Shown: positions 53,220 through 63,363, counted from the stretch's first letter. The stretch is 64,000 nt of DNA from Candidatus Methylophosphatis roskildensis (GCA_016708905.1 JADJEV010000003.1:558001-622000); one strand, 5' to 3'. The notes: a model not told the origin generated them from the sequence alone. Numbers and translations are program-made.

Positions 53220-53990
53220 TTACTCGGGATGGGTAGCTTTGGCAAGTCGGCTGGCGGCCTCTTTGAGGCGATAGCTTTTGCCGCGGAACTCGAGCAGGAC
53301 GCTGCGGTGCAGGAGGCGGTCGAGGATGGCGGTGGTGAGGGCGGCGTCGCCGAGAAACTTGTGCCAATCCTCGATGATGCGGTTTGAGGTGATGAGCGAG
53401 CTGCGTCGCAGCTTGTAGCGCTTGTGCAGGATCGATTGCAGGGCGTCGGCGGCCTCGGCCGGGAGGTGGCGGGCCAGGAACAAGTCGTCGAGCACCAGCA
53501 GGTCGGCGTCGATGACGGGCTTGAGCAGCTTGCGCTTGTCGGCGCTCGCGCCCTGAGCGAGATTGGCGAGCAGCTCATCGGCTTCGCCGTAGAGCACGCG
53601 CAGCCCCGAGCGCAGCGCCGAATAGGCGATCGCCTTGGCGATGTGGCTCTTCCCGGTGCCGGGCTGACCGATCAGCAGTGCGCTGTCGCCCTCGGCGATG
53701 AACTTCAGGGTATGCAGCTCGAAGCAGGTGCGCTTGGGGATCTTGGGGTTGTAGCCCCAGTCGAATTCCGCCAGCGAAGCGCGCTCCTCGAGCCCGGAGA
53801 GCTGGTAGCGGCGCTCCAGTAGGCGAGACTGGCGCCGGTCCAGCTCATCCTGGAGCAGGGCCGAGAAGGTCTCGAGAAACGACAGGCTGGAAGCCTGGGA
53901 CTCGATCAGGCGCGTCTCCAGGGTGGCACGCACGCCCGACAGGCGCAGCTGTTTGAGGGTTTTTTCGATTTCCATCATGCTCATGCTCAT
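53220..53990 (-). CDS. istB: IS21 helper ATPase IstB
   Basis: A 256-residue AAA+ protein that assists the IstA transposase in target choice. Walker A is LLIGQPGTGKSHIAKA, Walker B is LLVLDDLFLARHLP, and ITSNR is the sensor motif. It starts at ATG 53990 (MSMSMMEIEKTL). It is intact although the partner istA carries a frameshift. About 290 bp separate it from the istA stop. Confidence 0.93.
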   Translation of the reverse strand: MSMSMMEIEKTLKQLRLSGVRATLETRLIESQASSLSFLETFSALLQDELDRRQSRLLERRYQLSGLEERASLAEFDWGYNPKIPKRTCFELHTLKFIAEGDSALLIGQPGTGKSHIAKAIAYSALRSGLRVLYGEADELLANLAQGASADKRKLLKPVIDADLLVLDDLFLARHLPAEAADALQSILHKRYKLRRSSLITSNRIIEDWHKFLGDAALTTAILDRLLHRSVLLEFRGKSYRLKEAASRLAKATHPE

Positions 53991-54276
53991 GGCTTGGGGT
54001 CTCCTGGACGGTGGGTAATGGGTGGTATCGGTGCTGGGCGTGCGCGGGCGTTGAGCTTGGACGCCGCGGGTTTGTCGGCGTTGAGCCCGGCGTGGCGGCG
54101 GTTCCGTCAAGGGCGGGCGAGGGGTTTTCTCGCCCGGCGCAGCGCACCCTTGACGGCGACCGGAGAAATACGCTCCTGGCGGGTTGGCAGGCAGTTCTTT
54201 CGCCTGCCGGCCTGCCTTACGGCGAGTGCAGGGGTTTGGGGCGGCGCCCCCAAGGTGTTGCGAGTGCACCGCGTAC

Positions 54277-55955
54277 TCATGCGCAGTCCTGCGCTTGTGG
54301 TTCGCCCAGCGGTGGCTGCACGCGCTCGGTTGCCTGTGAGGGTGCGGGCGTATCGGGCGCCAACGGCTCCGTGCCGACACTGCGGTTGAAGAACGCGGCA
54401 TACTCGGCGGGATCACGGATGAGCTCGTGCTGCTGGGTGAGCGGCGAGCCAGCGTCACCCAGGGGCAATTCCGGCTGGGTTCCATCGAGCCGGGCGATGG
54501 CCTGAGCGAGCAGTTGCTCAGCGATCGCGCGCACGGCCTTGTAGGCGTGGATGTGGCGGGCGAGCGCGCTGGCGGCTGCCTGCTCCAGGATGCAGGCCGG
54601 ATAGCGCGGGTGCAGCCCCACGATACCCCACATGCTCTTCTGCGCCTCGCGCCCACGTTGCTCGAACAACGCGCGACACAGCGCGTGGGTGTGGGGCCGA
54701 TGTGCTCGGCGCGCTTGAGGATCTGGTGTGTCTGGCGGGAGGGGTTGAACAGGCGCTCGGCATCGGGCAGTTCGACTGCGCCCTTGCGCCTCGCGCGCGT
54801 ATGGCGGCGGATCAGCGCCAGCGTGTGCAGGTCGCGGATCTCGATCTCGTGCTCATAGAGGCGGACCAACACCTCGGCGCCGATCGGGGCCGGGCGCGCG
54901 GCATACCAGGCGCTGTCAACCTGAACGGTGGTGTCGTCCTGCACCGTGCGCGTGCCCTCCTCGAAGTAGCGGAAGCCCTCGATAGGCAACGCCTTGAGGT
55001 GGGCGCGCTCCTCCTGGAACATCTCCTCGACCTGGCGCTTGGCCCGGCCGTGAATGCGCTGGGCGGCCCACTTCTCTTCCCAATGCATGAGAAAGGCGTT
55101 TTGCGCCTCGATCGATTCGAAGCGCCGCCCCGCCAGAGCCGTGGCCTGGGTGTGCTGGATCGCGTTTTCCACGGACCCTTTTCGGTTCGGATCACGAACG
55201 CGGGCCGGATCGGCCACGACCGCGTAATGGGCGAGCATCGCCGCGTACAGGCGGTTCAGTTGCGGCTCGTAGATGTCCGGGCGGATGACGCCCTCTTTCA
55301 GGTTATCGAGCACCACGTACTGGCAGCAACCGCCGAAGTAGCGGAAGGCCTGCTCGTGAAGCCACGCCCACACCTGGCTGCTCGACTTCCACACCACCTG
55401 CCGATACGAGCGGCGCGAGTAGCGAAGCGTCATCACGAACAGCCGCGGTTTGCGATACCGGCCGCTCGGATGAAGCGTGGGCGCGCCCTCGCCGTAGTCG
55501 ACCTGTGCCTCTTCCCCGGGCAGGAACTCCAGCCGGTCGAATTGCTCCGGCGCCTGGGTGCGCAGCGCCCGGCAGAAGCGCTTGACGCTGTTGTAGCGGC
55601 CCTCGAAGCCAAAGCGATCCACCAGATCCTGGTAGATCGCCATGGCGTTGCGACCCAAACGCACCTGCGCCTCGATCCATGCCCGGTGCGGCTCGCAGGC
55701 TGAACGGGCGTGCGCAGGTAGCCGCAGCGGGGATGGATCGGGCGCCAGCGCCGGTGGCCAGGGTGGAGGAATTTGAACGGCCAGCCCGGGCGAGCCGGTG
55801 GCCATGGGGGAATTTGCCTCGGCTTCGGTCTCCTGGGCAAGCTTGCGGATCGTCTTACGATCGATCCCCGTCTTGCGCCAGATCTCGCGCTGCGAGACCC
55901 CGTTCTGCAGCAGCGTTACGACCGTGCTCTTCTGATGCGGCTTCAAGACATTCAC
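54277..55955 (-). pseudogene. istA: IS21 transposase IstA, single frameshift
   Basis: IstA of about 560 residues in two frames. The N-terminal helix-turn-helix (VSQREIWRKTGIDRKTIRKL) and the DDE core (AQVDYGEGAP, VVLDNLKEGVIRPD, RKGSVENAIQHTQ) lie in the first frame, from a GTG at 55955 preceded by GAGGAG. Near 54690 a C4 run, where five C would keep the frame (GPHTHALCRALFEQRG), shifts it; the C-terminal region (YPACILEQAAASALARHIHA) continues to 54277. The element is probably non-autonomous now. Confidence 0.87.
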
Positions 55956-56100
55956 CTCCTCTACCCCCCGTTGGAATCGAGGGGCGATGATGTCCTGTCC
56001 GCGCCACCACCAACATTGCCGACAATTAGGTCATCGGCATGCACCTGGGTGGGGGATTTTCAAGTGGCCACAAGTGGAGGAGTTTGGGTGGCCGCCGGGG

Positions 56101-56250
56101 CCGGATTTTGTGCTGCTGCTTCTCTGCATCGAAAACGGTAATGGTATCGCCATCCGAGACAGCAACAACGAAGTCGGTCAGAATGTTCCCTGCGTAAGCA
56201 TGGAAGCATACCAGCGAACGCGTGAGCGCAAGACTGCGAAGGACGAACAT
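56101..56250 (-). pseudogene. Thermonuclease (SNase-like), N-terminal part
   Basis: First 47 or so codons of the nuclease gene: ATG 56250, a signal-peptide-like MFVLRSLALTRSLVCFHAYA, then the SNase start NILTDFVVAVSDGDTITVFD and AEKQQHKIR, where the IS21 element inserts at ATCCGG. The continuation is at 52668-53140. The metal-binding Asp region (DGDTI) is present in this fragment. Confidence 0.82.
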
Positions 56251-56563
56251 GGATGCGAATAGCGCTGGGCGGCGACAATCATCTTGGCCGGTGTAACGAC
56301 AAAGGTTTTTCCCGGTGGGGAGGACTCTCCGGCGGTTAGCAGCGCTACCTATTGCGTGGCGGAACTTCAGGGCTTGCACGCAGCCCCGGGTAACAATTGG
56401 ATGTGGTGTTCTCCTCACTGCCAGTACGAACTCAGTGGCGTGTGAGTTCTGAGTCTGCGCGTAAGATCGGACACACCGGATCTGCGGCACGGTTGAGAAA
56501 AGCGGCCTCGCAATCCAAGGATCACGAGGCCGACAGACAATCCGCGCCGAAACATCATGTGAG
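56251..56563. other. Intergenic stretch with no recognised gene
   Basis: About 310 bp between the nuclease start and the AlpA-type gene. Frames on either strand are not convincing. No RNA or clear promoter was identified. Confidence 0.35.
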
Positions 56564-56761
56564 TTAGGTTGCCCGGGTCCGTGATGCAATCCACTGCTCG
56601 ATGTCCAGTAGGCGCCAGGCGACGGCACGCTGGGACAGCTTTAGCGGAGGTGGAAAGCGTTCATCGGAAATCAACTTGTAGATCGTCGATCGTGCGAGTC
56701 CCGTGATTTGAATGACGTTGGGGAGGCGCAGGAGACTTGTGGCAGGCAGTTCGGTAGTCAT
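56564..56761 (-). CDS. AlpA-family transcriptional regulator
   Basis: A 65-residue DNA-binding protein of the AlpA/MerR-like excisionase type: LLRLPNVIQITGLARSTIYK, LISDERFPPPLKLSQRAVAW and RLLDIEQWIASR, the complete family signature. Such proteins control integrase or excision genes of prophages and islands. No integrase was found nearby. It may be a relic of an island integrated at tRNA-Asp. ATG 56761; the frame is open further upstream but unconserved. Confidence 0.85.
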   Translation of the reverse strand: MTTELPATSLLRLPNVIQITGLARSTIYKLISDERFPPPLKLSQRAVAWRLLDIEQWIASRTRAT

Positions 56762-58486
56762 AGCGTGAGGTCCTGAAAGCAGGGGAATGGGGATAGCCGC
56801 TGCACCTGGCAACAGCCGGGGGTTTTTCGCCATCTGTCGCTCAGGCGAGATTCTGATCTCTTGGATTGAAGGAGTGTCCTCGCGGCCCGCTCAGCGAAGC
56901 CGTTTCGCCATTGCTATGGCTGGCAATGAGCATCCGAAGGGGCGTTTCGCCGTCAGTCCGCTGCGATCGTCAGGGTCACTCGACGCTGCCGTTCAAGCAG
57001 ATGGCTTGGGAAAGCGATTCAACCGGACGTGGTTGGTGAGCGCAGTGGTAGCAGGTCTCGCGACTGATTCAACTGCACTACGGGGGAGCTGGAATAATAG
57101 CCCGTTGGCGTTCTTAGCCGACTCGAAGGGCGAGCAATCGCTCCGGCCGAACCACCAACTCCGGAAGTTCAAAACGGGAATCGTTTCGACTGCGCGATTG
57201 TCCAACTACACGGCGGGAAACACGACGTAAGAATGTCGGCGCATTCAGGAATCCGACCGTAACTCCACGAAACCGAGTTTCGTCGCGCGACCACATGAAT
57301 CCAATATTTGCCGTTGCGGCAAAACGTGGGCTCGATGGTGCGGCATTCGCTAAGGCAGGTATCGACTGCTACGCCAGCGCACAAGCCGTGCGATGGCCGG
57401 CAAAGCCTAGCGGCCCGACTATGCCGGATGAGGCCAGCGTAGCCGATGAATTCTGGGAATTCAAGGAGCAACAAAGCCGCGATCCGAATGTCCCCCGCGA
57501 TGTGGTGCGTTTCGCACGTATAACTCGGAGTTGGCACGGCGCAATCATGCATCGGCGAGCGAATTTGCGCAGGGAGGGTCCGCCAATACAGCTTTCGCAC
57601 AATCGCTCGCAATTGCGCGATCGCGCCGTCGCGCTACACCGATCGAAATGGTGTCAGCGGCGCCGCGAATTTCGATCAAACCTGACGGTTCGGAAATCAC
57701 GGCTTCCGACGCCAGTAGTTGGGCATCCCGCATCCGCTCACCTCGCCGCGGACCGTGTATCCGCTTGAAGAATCACCGAAGAAGATCCAGAACGGCGTCT
57801 GTAAAGACGGGGATCGAAGAAAATCGACGAAGAAAACCCATGACTTTCAAACCGCCGAGTTTGAACGACTATCAGAACGCCGCTGAGAAATGGATCGCGC
57901 TCGATCCTGACTTGCGTTCTGCATAGAACCAACGATCGCGCAAAACGGGCTGGGTTCGCCTGAATAGGCTTCGACCCCAACGCCACCGAGAGCCGAACGC
58001 CGATGGCCACCTTTAGTTCGAAGCAGACTCAAAGCCTCGCGTCTCAGATTGATGACATGCTCCAAGAGGTCGCTTATGCCCATTGGCATATTTGACAATC
58101 ACGTCGGCGGGGGGCCGCGAAACAAATGCGCCCGAAAAGACCGCGCTGTCGTAGCGCGATTGCCGTGGAAACTTTCACGGATAGTCTCTGCGTGAGACGT
58201 CGCGTTCGAGGTGGTGACCGGAGAGAAATTCGGACGCCTGGATTCTGGCTTGAAACGCATGAAACGTCCTATTTTCATGGATGGCAGAAAAGGCGGTCAA
58301 AACGGGGGGATCGGAAAAGAAGCGGGTTTTTCGAGGGTTTTTGGCATGCAGATACAAAGACTTGGCGGGGCAGGGCGCCGGATTTGACGGAAAATTCGCG
58401 TGCTCGGGCCTTCCCCCCTTCTGCTTGGGCTTACAACCCCTTGTTGCTACACTCGCTGGCGCCAACCACTACCGACAGTCCATGAC
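56762..58486. other. 1.7-kb region with no recognisable gene
   Basis: Several overlapping frames exist on both strands, but none shows a consistent start, composition or family signature. Segments such as VADEFWEFKEQQSRDPNVPR (about 57435-57495) and MTFKPPSLNDYQNAAEKWI (57841 onward) look like fragments of decayed genes in different frames. The last 100 bp upstream of the HU-type start contain TTGACG (58383-58388), a possible -35 element. Confidence 0.45.
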
Positions 58487-58998
58487 ATGAACAAGAAGGA
58501 ATGTGCGTCCAGCGAAGGCTGGTTTGTTCAGCGGGAGACAGTCCCGCCGGGGCAAGAATCAGAAGCCCCGTAGCTTGGATAGCAAGTAGAAGAGAAACCG
58601 ACTACTTGAAGCCTATCGACAGGCCTTCCTTGAGGGAAGGTGCGAGTCACCGGGCCGTAACGCAGGTGAACGCGTATGTGGCCTCGTAATTCTTTATCCC
58701 GAAGGCTGAGCCCCCGTTCTTTGGGCGAAAGCAGCATGAGCAGCCGAAATCTGATCGACGCGGCTGTCCCACTTCGGCGGGGTGAAAGCGATGGCACGGT
58801 GACAAGGACAAGCTAAGCAACTGGAGAAGCCCTCCTCGCCCCGGCGCGAAATCGTCGGAGCAAGGTAGGCCCTATAACCGGTGTACCCGGGAAGTGGGCC
58901 GAAGGCGAGAGGGTGGCGGACGGGCCCGCGGTAGCGATGAAGTTGGGTAACGCCGATGGAGCGATGGGGCCCTGCTGCGTTGTAACTCCCTTGACAAC

Positions 58999-60318
58999 AT
59001 GGAAGGCAAGGACGACATGACAAAGGCGTCCGTTCGTTTGCAGGACCTGAGGCGAGGGATATACGTCAAGGCGAAGGCTGAACCGTCTTGGCGATTCTGG
59101 GGGTTGTACGTTCACGTCTGCAAGATGGAAACGCTGCAAGAGGCGTACTTGATGGCCAAGAGAAACCACGGCGCGCCGGGCATTGACGGAGTGACGTTCG
59201 AGGACATCGAGACGCAGGGCGCAGGGGCGTTCCTCGATCAGATACGGGACGAACTGACCGGGCGTACCTACGTACCGCTGCGGGCGAGGAAGAAGGAGAT
59301 ACCGAAGGATGGGGGCAGCAAAGTCCGCGTCTTGTCGATCCCGGCGATCCGAGACCGCGTAGTGCAAGGTGCGCTCAAGCTGATATTGGAGCCGATCTTC
59401 GAGGCTGACTTCCAGCCTGGCTCGTATGGATATCGACCGAAGCGGACAGCGCATCAAGCGGTGGAACGCGTCGCGAAGGCGATCGTCCAGCAAAAGACGT
59501 GCGTGATCGATCTGGATCTGAGCGCCTATTTTGACACGGTGCGGCATCACTTGCTGCTAGACAAAGTAGCACTCCGGGTGCGGGACGACGACGTGATGCA
59601 TTTGCTGCGTCTGATCCTCAAGGCATCGGGCAAACAAGGCGTTCCGCAGGGCGGGGTGATCTCACCGCTGCTCAGCAACATCTATCTCACCGAGGTAGAT
59701 CGCATGTTGGAACGGGCCAAGACCGTGACGACCCACGGCGAGTACTCCGCCGTGGAGTACGCGCGGTTCGCCGATGACTTGGTTGTCCTGGTGGACGCGC
59801 ACCCGCGACATGCATGGCTGAAGAAGGCGGTACCCACGCGGCTGCGGCAGGAATTGGCCAAACTGCAGGTCGAGGTCAATGAAGAGAAGAGCACCACCGT
59901 AGAACTGGCGCGAGGCGAGAGCTTCGGCTTCCTGGGATTCGAGTTCCGCCGCATCCGCGCTCGTAGCGGCGCGTGGCGGCCGCAGTACACGCCCAAGCTC
60001 AAGAAGCGCACGGCGTTATTGCAAAAACTCAAGGACGTCTTCCGACGATTCCAATCCCAACCGGTGGGTCGGGTGATCGAGCTGATCAATCCGATTCTGC
60101 GGGGCTGGGTGAACTACTTCGCGGTAGGGCATTCCAGCCGGTGCTTCAGCTACATCCAAGACTGGGTAGAGAAGAAGATCAGGCGGCACATTCGGCGCGC
60201 TCAGAAACGCCATGGCTTCGGCTGGAAGACGTGGAGTAGGCAACGGCTGGGCGCAACTCTGGGGCTGTTCAACAGCTACCGGGTTCGCAGTCGTGCGCCG
60301 AAAGTGTCCCCAGCATGA
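58999..60318 (+). CDS. ltrA: Group II intron reverse transcriptase/maturase
   Basis: A 439-residue intron-encoded protein that aids splicing and retromobility. The RT domain has GAPGIDGVTFEDIE, RVLSIPAIRDRVVQGALKLI, the QPGSYGYRPKR and GVPQGGVISPLLSNIYL blocks and the catalytic FADD at 257-260. The thumb/maturase domain X (LRGWVNYFAVGHSSRCFSYI) is present. There is no C-terminal HNH endonuclease, as in several bacterial classes. The frame is intact, so splicing may still occur. Confidence 0.94.
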   Translation: MEGKDDMTKASVRLQDLRRGIYVKAKAEPSWRFWGLYVHVCKMETLQEAYLMAKRNHGAPGIDGVTFEDIETQGAGAFLDQIRDELTGRTYVPLRARKKEIPKDGGSKVRVLSIPAIRDRVVQGALKLILEPIFEADFQPGSYGYRPKRTAHQAVERVAKAIVQQKTCVIDLDLSAYFDTVRHHLLLDKVALRVRDDDVMHLLRLILKASGKQGVPQGGVISPLLSNIYLTEVDRMLERAKTVTTHGEYSAVEYARFADDLVVLVDAHPRHAWLKKAVPTRLRQELAKLQVEVNEEKSTTVELARGESFGFLGFEFRRIRARSGAWRPQYTPKLKKRTALLQKLKDVFRRFQSQPVGRVIELINPILRGWVNYFAVGHSSRCFSYIQDWVEKKIRRHIRRAQKRHGFGWKTWSRQRLGATLGLFNSYRVRSRAPKVSPA

Positions 60319-60353
60319 CAGGTCACATAACCTTTGACGCGAAGCACGCAGGA

Positions 60354-60386
60354 GAGCGGAGTGCGGGAAAACCGCCTGCTCCGTTC
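60354..60386 (+). ncRNA. Group II intron domain V
   Basis: A 33-nt hairpin that starts GAGCGGAGTGCGG, has a GAAA tetraloop and ends CCGCCTGCTCCGTTC. It carries the AGC triad and the GTTC end typical of domain V, the catalytic core of the ribozyme. A second hairpin with a GAAA loop (CCAGTGC/GCGCTGG) lies near 60435. Confidence 0.85.
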
Positions 60387-60918
60387 GACGAGGCGGGGGT
60401 TGGAAACGTGACGATGGCAGCCGGACTGAGGGCCAGTGCGAAAGCGCTGGAACGCCCACCGGAGCCTAATGTCGGCGCGCCAGTCCTCGACCCTACTCTT
60501 CGACGCGATCGCCACCTCCACCTGAATCTTTCCCGTGGCGAAATCGTGCGCATCCTCGGCACCCTCATCGACATCATCGGCAACGAGATCAAGCGCGGGC
60601 GCAAGGTCCAGATCAGCGGCCTCGGAACGTTCTCGACCGCCAAGCGCAAGGCGCACAAGGGCACAAATCCCAAGACCGGCGAGCCGATCAAGATCGCCGC
60701 CATGCGCTGCCCAAGTTCTCGGCGGCCAAAGCGTTGAAGGATCGGGCCAGCAAGAAGAAGTAGCCCGCCACGCCCCTCGTGCTCCGGGCGTCCTATCCGC
60801 ACGAGCGAAGACTCCCTACGGGGCAGGGCAGGGGATAACGACGATCGATGCATAACCGAGAAAGACGCCTTTGTTCGTGGCCCAAGGCCTGTGTGGCCCT
60901 TCCTAGAGAAAACCCTAC

Positions 60919-63270
60919 ATGCAACAGACATGGCATTCCCGTGCGGCGAGCCTGCTTGATGATCCAATCATGGTGGATTGGGCGCTCCACCACTATGCGC
61001 ATTTGGCGCCCGGCTCAGAGCTTGGACAGCGGCTGGGCGAACTCTGGTTTCATGACATCAATATTAGGCGCTGGATCGATGGCGATGACGCGGAGGCGCG
61101 ACGTCTTGCACTGCTTTATGTTCCGGAAGAATATTTTGTCAACGCTACTTCCACGATCGCCGCCCGCTGGAGCCAATGGCCGTCGAATCTGGCAAGTTCC
61201 GCGGTGCGAATACTGGCCGCGGTCGAGCCGGCACTGGCCGCGCAGGTCTTTGCGGATTATCTAGAGCACGAGCCAGCCTTGTCGGTCCCGCGAGTTGCGG
61301 CCATTCTGGGCAACGTTGAGGCGTTGCCTTACCCCATGGCGCTGCCAATGATCGAGAAGCTGATGGCGCTGAGTCGGGGCAATGAAGGCCCCCCCATCTC
61401 GCACATACGACTTCATGTTCTTGCTGCCGCGCTACGGCTCAAACAGATTCACGTCTTGCCGGACTTGCTCGAGGCGCTTTTTTCCCAGCCGGACCCACAG
61501 ATTGAGGCGATGGTGGAAGCGGTCACCAAAGATCTGTTCGGCCATGACAGTTTTGCAGATCTTTATTTCGTGCGCCGCAGCGGATACTCCGTAGCCACGT
61601 TCACTGAGTTGGCCTGCCTGTTCGAAAGCGATGCGCCCTTGGCCGAGATGGATGCAGTGGTGATGTCGCCGGCGCCTCTAGCGGCCGCCCTGAGTCTGTT
61701 GGAACCCCATCGTGACCGGTGCGCCGAATCTCGGCGTGTATGGGAACTGCTGCAGCAAAGCAAGGCGTGCCGGAGCAATGATCATCCCGTTGAGCTTGCT
61801 GCCCTGGTGTTATCCGCCGTTGCGAGCGCATTCGAGCGCAAGTCAGTCGATACCGCAGCGCTCACCATGGAAGAGATGCTCACTTTGCTGGCGCAGGATG
61901 TGAGAACCAGTATTCACTATGACGCGTTGGTCAATGCCTTGCGCGGCTTGCCGACAGACGAAGTGATCGCAGCGACGATTATTCATCAACACAGAGTCAA
62001 AGACACATTCGGCGGTGTAATGCTCGCCCGCGTGATGGGCGACTTGTGCTGGGCGCAGTTCGTACAGCCGTTGATTGGGTGTCTCGAAGAAGCGCAAAGC
62101 GATTTCCTGAAGGAAGCCGCTACAAAATCACTACTCGCCATTGGCGAGCCAGCGCGCGATGCGCTGATCGCTCAGTGGGATACGCTGGATCGCTCGCAAC
62201 GTATATATGGCGGTTCAGTCATCACGGCGGTCGGCGGGGCAGCGGTAGCGCAGTTCGCGCTGAGCCGAAAAGGCGAGTTGCTGCACGATGATGTCGAAGA
62301 GTGGTGCGCGTTCATGCTGGCTTCACCGGATCCCCGCATGATCGAGCAGCTTCGTCCAGAGTTGCGTCGTAACCAGGATCTCATCAACGAGACCTACTAT
62401 CGTCTGTGCCGACTGCTGGATCAGGAAGGGCCCGAGCTTGCGGACTTGCGCACCGGCATCCTGCATCGAAGGGCGCAACTGATCCGGCGACTTGAAAGTT
62501 TGGACCATGACGAGTTGTTCGAACCACGCACAACGCTGAGCTTGTCGCTGCGCTGTACATCCTGCAAGGACGTTAACCGGTATGAAGTAAGGCATCTGGT
62601 CATTGGCGATACCGCTCAGCATCCATACCTGATCGCCGAGGAGTTTGCGTGTCTTTCCTGCGGCGAATTTGCCGACTTTGAATTCGAAGCGGAAGCCAAG
62701 TTGGCTTTATTGGCAGAAACGATGCGGCTACGAATGGCCGCTGACTCAGGCGAAAAGCAAGATTCTGCCCTGATCTCGCGTATGGATGTTTTATCGTCGG
62801 ATGGAACCCTTCAGCCTGCCCCGACTGCTTATGCCCAGCTGCGGGAAATAGTGGGCAACAACCCCGATGACTGGCTGTCCTGGTTTCGCATGGGCAATGT
62901 CAACCTTGGAATTAATCGCCCCAAGGGTGCTTTAGGCTGCTTCCGCAAAGCCTATGCCATCAACCCGCGATCACCGGAAACGATTATCAATCTAGCCTCT
63001 ATCTTGAGCGAGACTGGCCAGGGCGATGAAGCCTTCGGCATACTAAACAACGCACTGAAAATCCGCACTCAGTGGCAAACCTTGTCTTCGTCGCCTGATG
63101 AAATAGGCAGCGATTTTGCGCAGTTGTTCAATAACCTTCGGCGCCTAAGCGGGCGAGGCGACATTCCTGCCTTGCATCCGGGATTTCTCGGTCAATCTTC
63201 CAAGATCGGACGCAATGATCCTTGCCCGTGCGGAAGTGGTCGCAAATTCAAGAAGTGTTGTATGAAGTAG
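60919..63270 (+). CDS. HEAT/TPR protein with zinc ribbon and C-terminal SEC-C motif
   Basis: A 783-residue soluble protein of unknown function. The first 500 or so residues are helical and repetitive, with HEAT-like segments (KEAATKSLLAIGEPARDALI). Next is a zinc-ribbon candidate (RCTSCKDVNRYEV ... CLSCGEF), then TPR-like repeats (SWFRMGNVNLGINRPKGALG, KAYAINPRSPETIINLASIL). The last 22 residues form a SEC-C zinc motif (KIGRNDPCPCGSGRKFKKCC). No enzymatic domain is visible. SEC-C motifs in other proteins mediate ribosome or SecB contacts. ATG 60919 is used; no strong ribosome-binding site is visible. Confidence 0.7.
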   Translation: MQQTWHSRAASLLDDPIMVDWALHHYAHLAPGSELGQRLGELWFHDINIRRWIDGDDAEARRLALLYVPEEYFVNATSTIAARWSQWPSNLASSAVRILAAVEPALAAQVFADYLEHEPALSVPRVAAILGNVEALPYPMALPMIEKLMALSRGNEGPPISHIRLHVLAAALRLKQIHVLPDLLEALFSQPDPQIEAMVEAVTKDLFGHDSFADLYFVRRSGYSVATFTELACLFESDAPLAEMDAVVMSPAPLAAALSLLEPHRDRCAESRRVWELLQQSKACRSNDHPVELAALVLSAVASAFERKSVDTAALTMEEMLTLLAQDVRTSIHYDALVNALRGLPTDEVIAATIIHQHRVKDTFGGVMLARVMGDLCWAQFVQPLIGCLEEAQSDFLKEAATKSLLAIGEPARDALIAQWDTLDRSQRIYGGSVITAVGGAAVAQFALSRKGELLHDDVEEWCAFMLASPDPRMIEQLRPELRRNQDLINETYYRLCRLLDQEGPELADLRTGILHRRAQLIRRLESLDHDELFEPRTTLSLSLRCTSCKDVNRYEVRHLVIGDTAQHPYLIAEEFACLSCGEFADFEFEAEAKLALLAETMRLRMAADSGEKQDSALISRMDVLSSDGTLQPAPTAYAQLREIVGNNPDDWLSWFRMGNVNLGINRPKGALGCFRKAYAINPRSPETIINLASILSETGQGDEAFGILNNALKIRTQWQTLSSSPDEIGSDFAQLFNNLRRLSGRGDIPALHPGFLGQSSKIGRNDPCPCGSGRKFKKCCMK

Positions 63271-63363
63271 GTGCCGGAAAGCTCAAGTCTTTCAATGCAT
63301 ACGTGGTTGCGGCCCTTGGCGCAAACGCGTACTATTTCAAGGCGTACACGTAAGGAGTCCCCT

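Larger units (their letters stand above)
53141..56100 (-). mobile_element. IS21-family insertion sequence
   Basis: A 2,960-bp element with terminal inverted repeats CCCCGGCGGCCAC (53141-53153 and inverted 56088-56100) that continue imperfectly for about 50 bp, sharing CCTCCAC, TGTGGCCA and AAAATCCCCCA blocks. The target duplication CCGGATT is at 53134-53140 and 56101-56107. Removing the element restores the nuclease frame (HKIR-LMGIDAPEK). It encodes istA (frameshifted) and istB (intact), in the usual order on the minus strand. Confidence 0.92.
58503..60496 (+). mobile_element. Group II intron
   Basis: Begins with GTGCG at 58503 as group II introns do, has about 500 nt for domains I-III, then the reverse transcriptase ORF in domain IV and a well-formed domain V at 60354-60386. 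The 3' end at 60496 (ending CCTAC) is inferred because it joins the HU reading frame correctly; it leaves about 110 nt after domain V, longer than an ordinary domain VI. The 3' boundary is therefore less certain than the 5' one. Confidence 0.75.
58487..60763 (+). pseudogene. HU/IHF-type DNA-binding protein gene, split by a group II intron
   Basis: The 5' exon is 16 bp: ATG AAC AAG AAG GAA T at 58487-58502 (MNKKE). The 3' exon is predicted from 60497, where TC TTC GAC GCG ATC completes EFFDAIATST. The HU body follows in another frame: LSRGEIVRILGTLIDIIGNE, KVQISGLGTFSTAKRKAHK, NPKTGEPIKIAAMR. Two shifts are visible in the 3' exon: two extra bases around 60523 create a TGA in the spliced frame, and one C missing near 60705 separates the C-terminal PKFSAAKALKDRASKKK. 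The gene is probably dead even if the intron splices. Confidence 0.7.

Noticed and set aside
56026..56628. Single 200-codon gene before the IS21 element
   Set aside because: Only its last part (from 56250) is the nuclease N-terminus; the upstream part has no conserved features, and the final codons are inside the IS.
57169..57926. Three overlapping candidate genes at 57.2-57.9 kb
   Set aside because: They conflict on both strands, lack starts with ribosome-binding sites and show no recognised signature; at best fragments of decayed genes.
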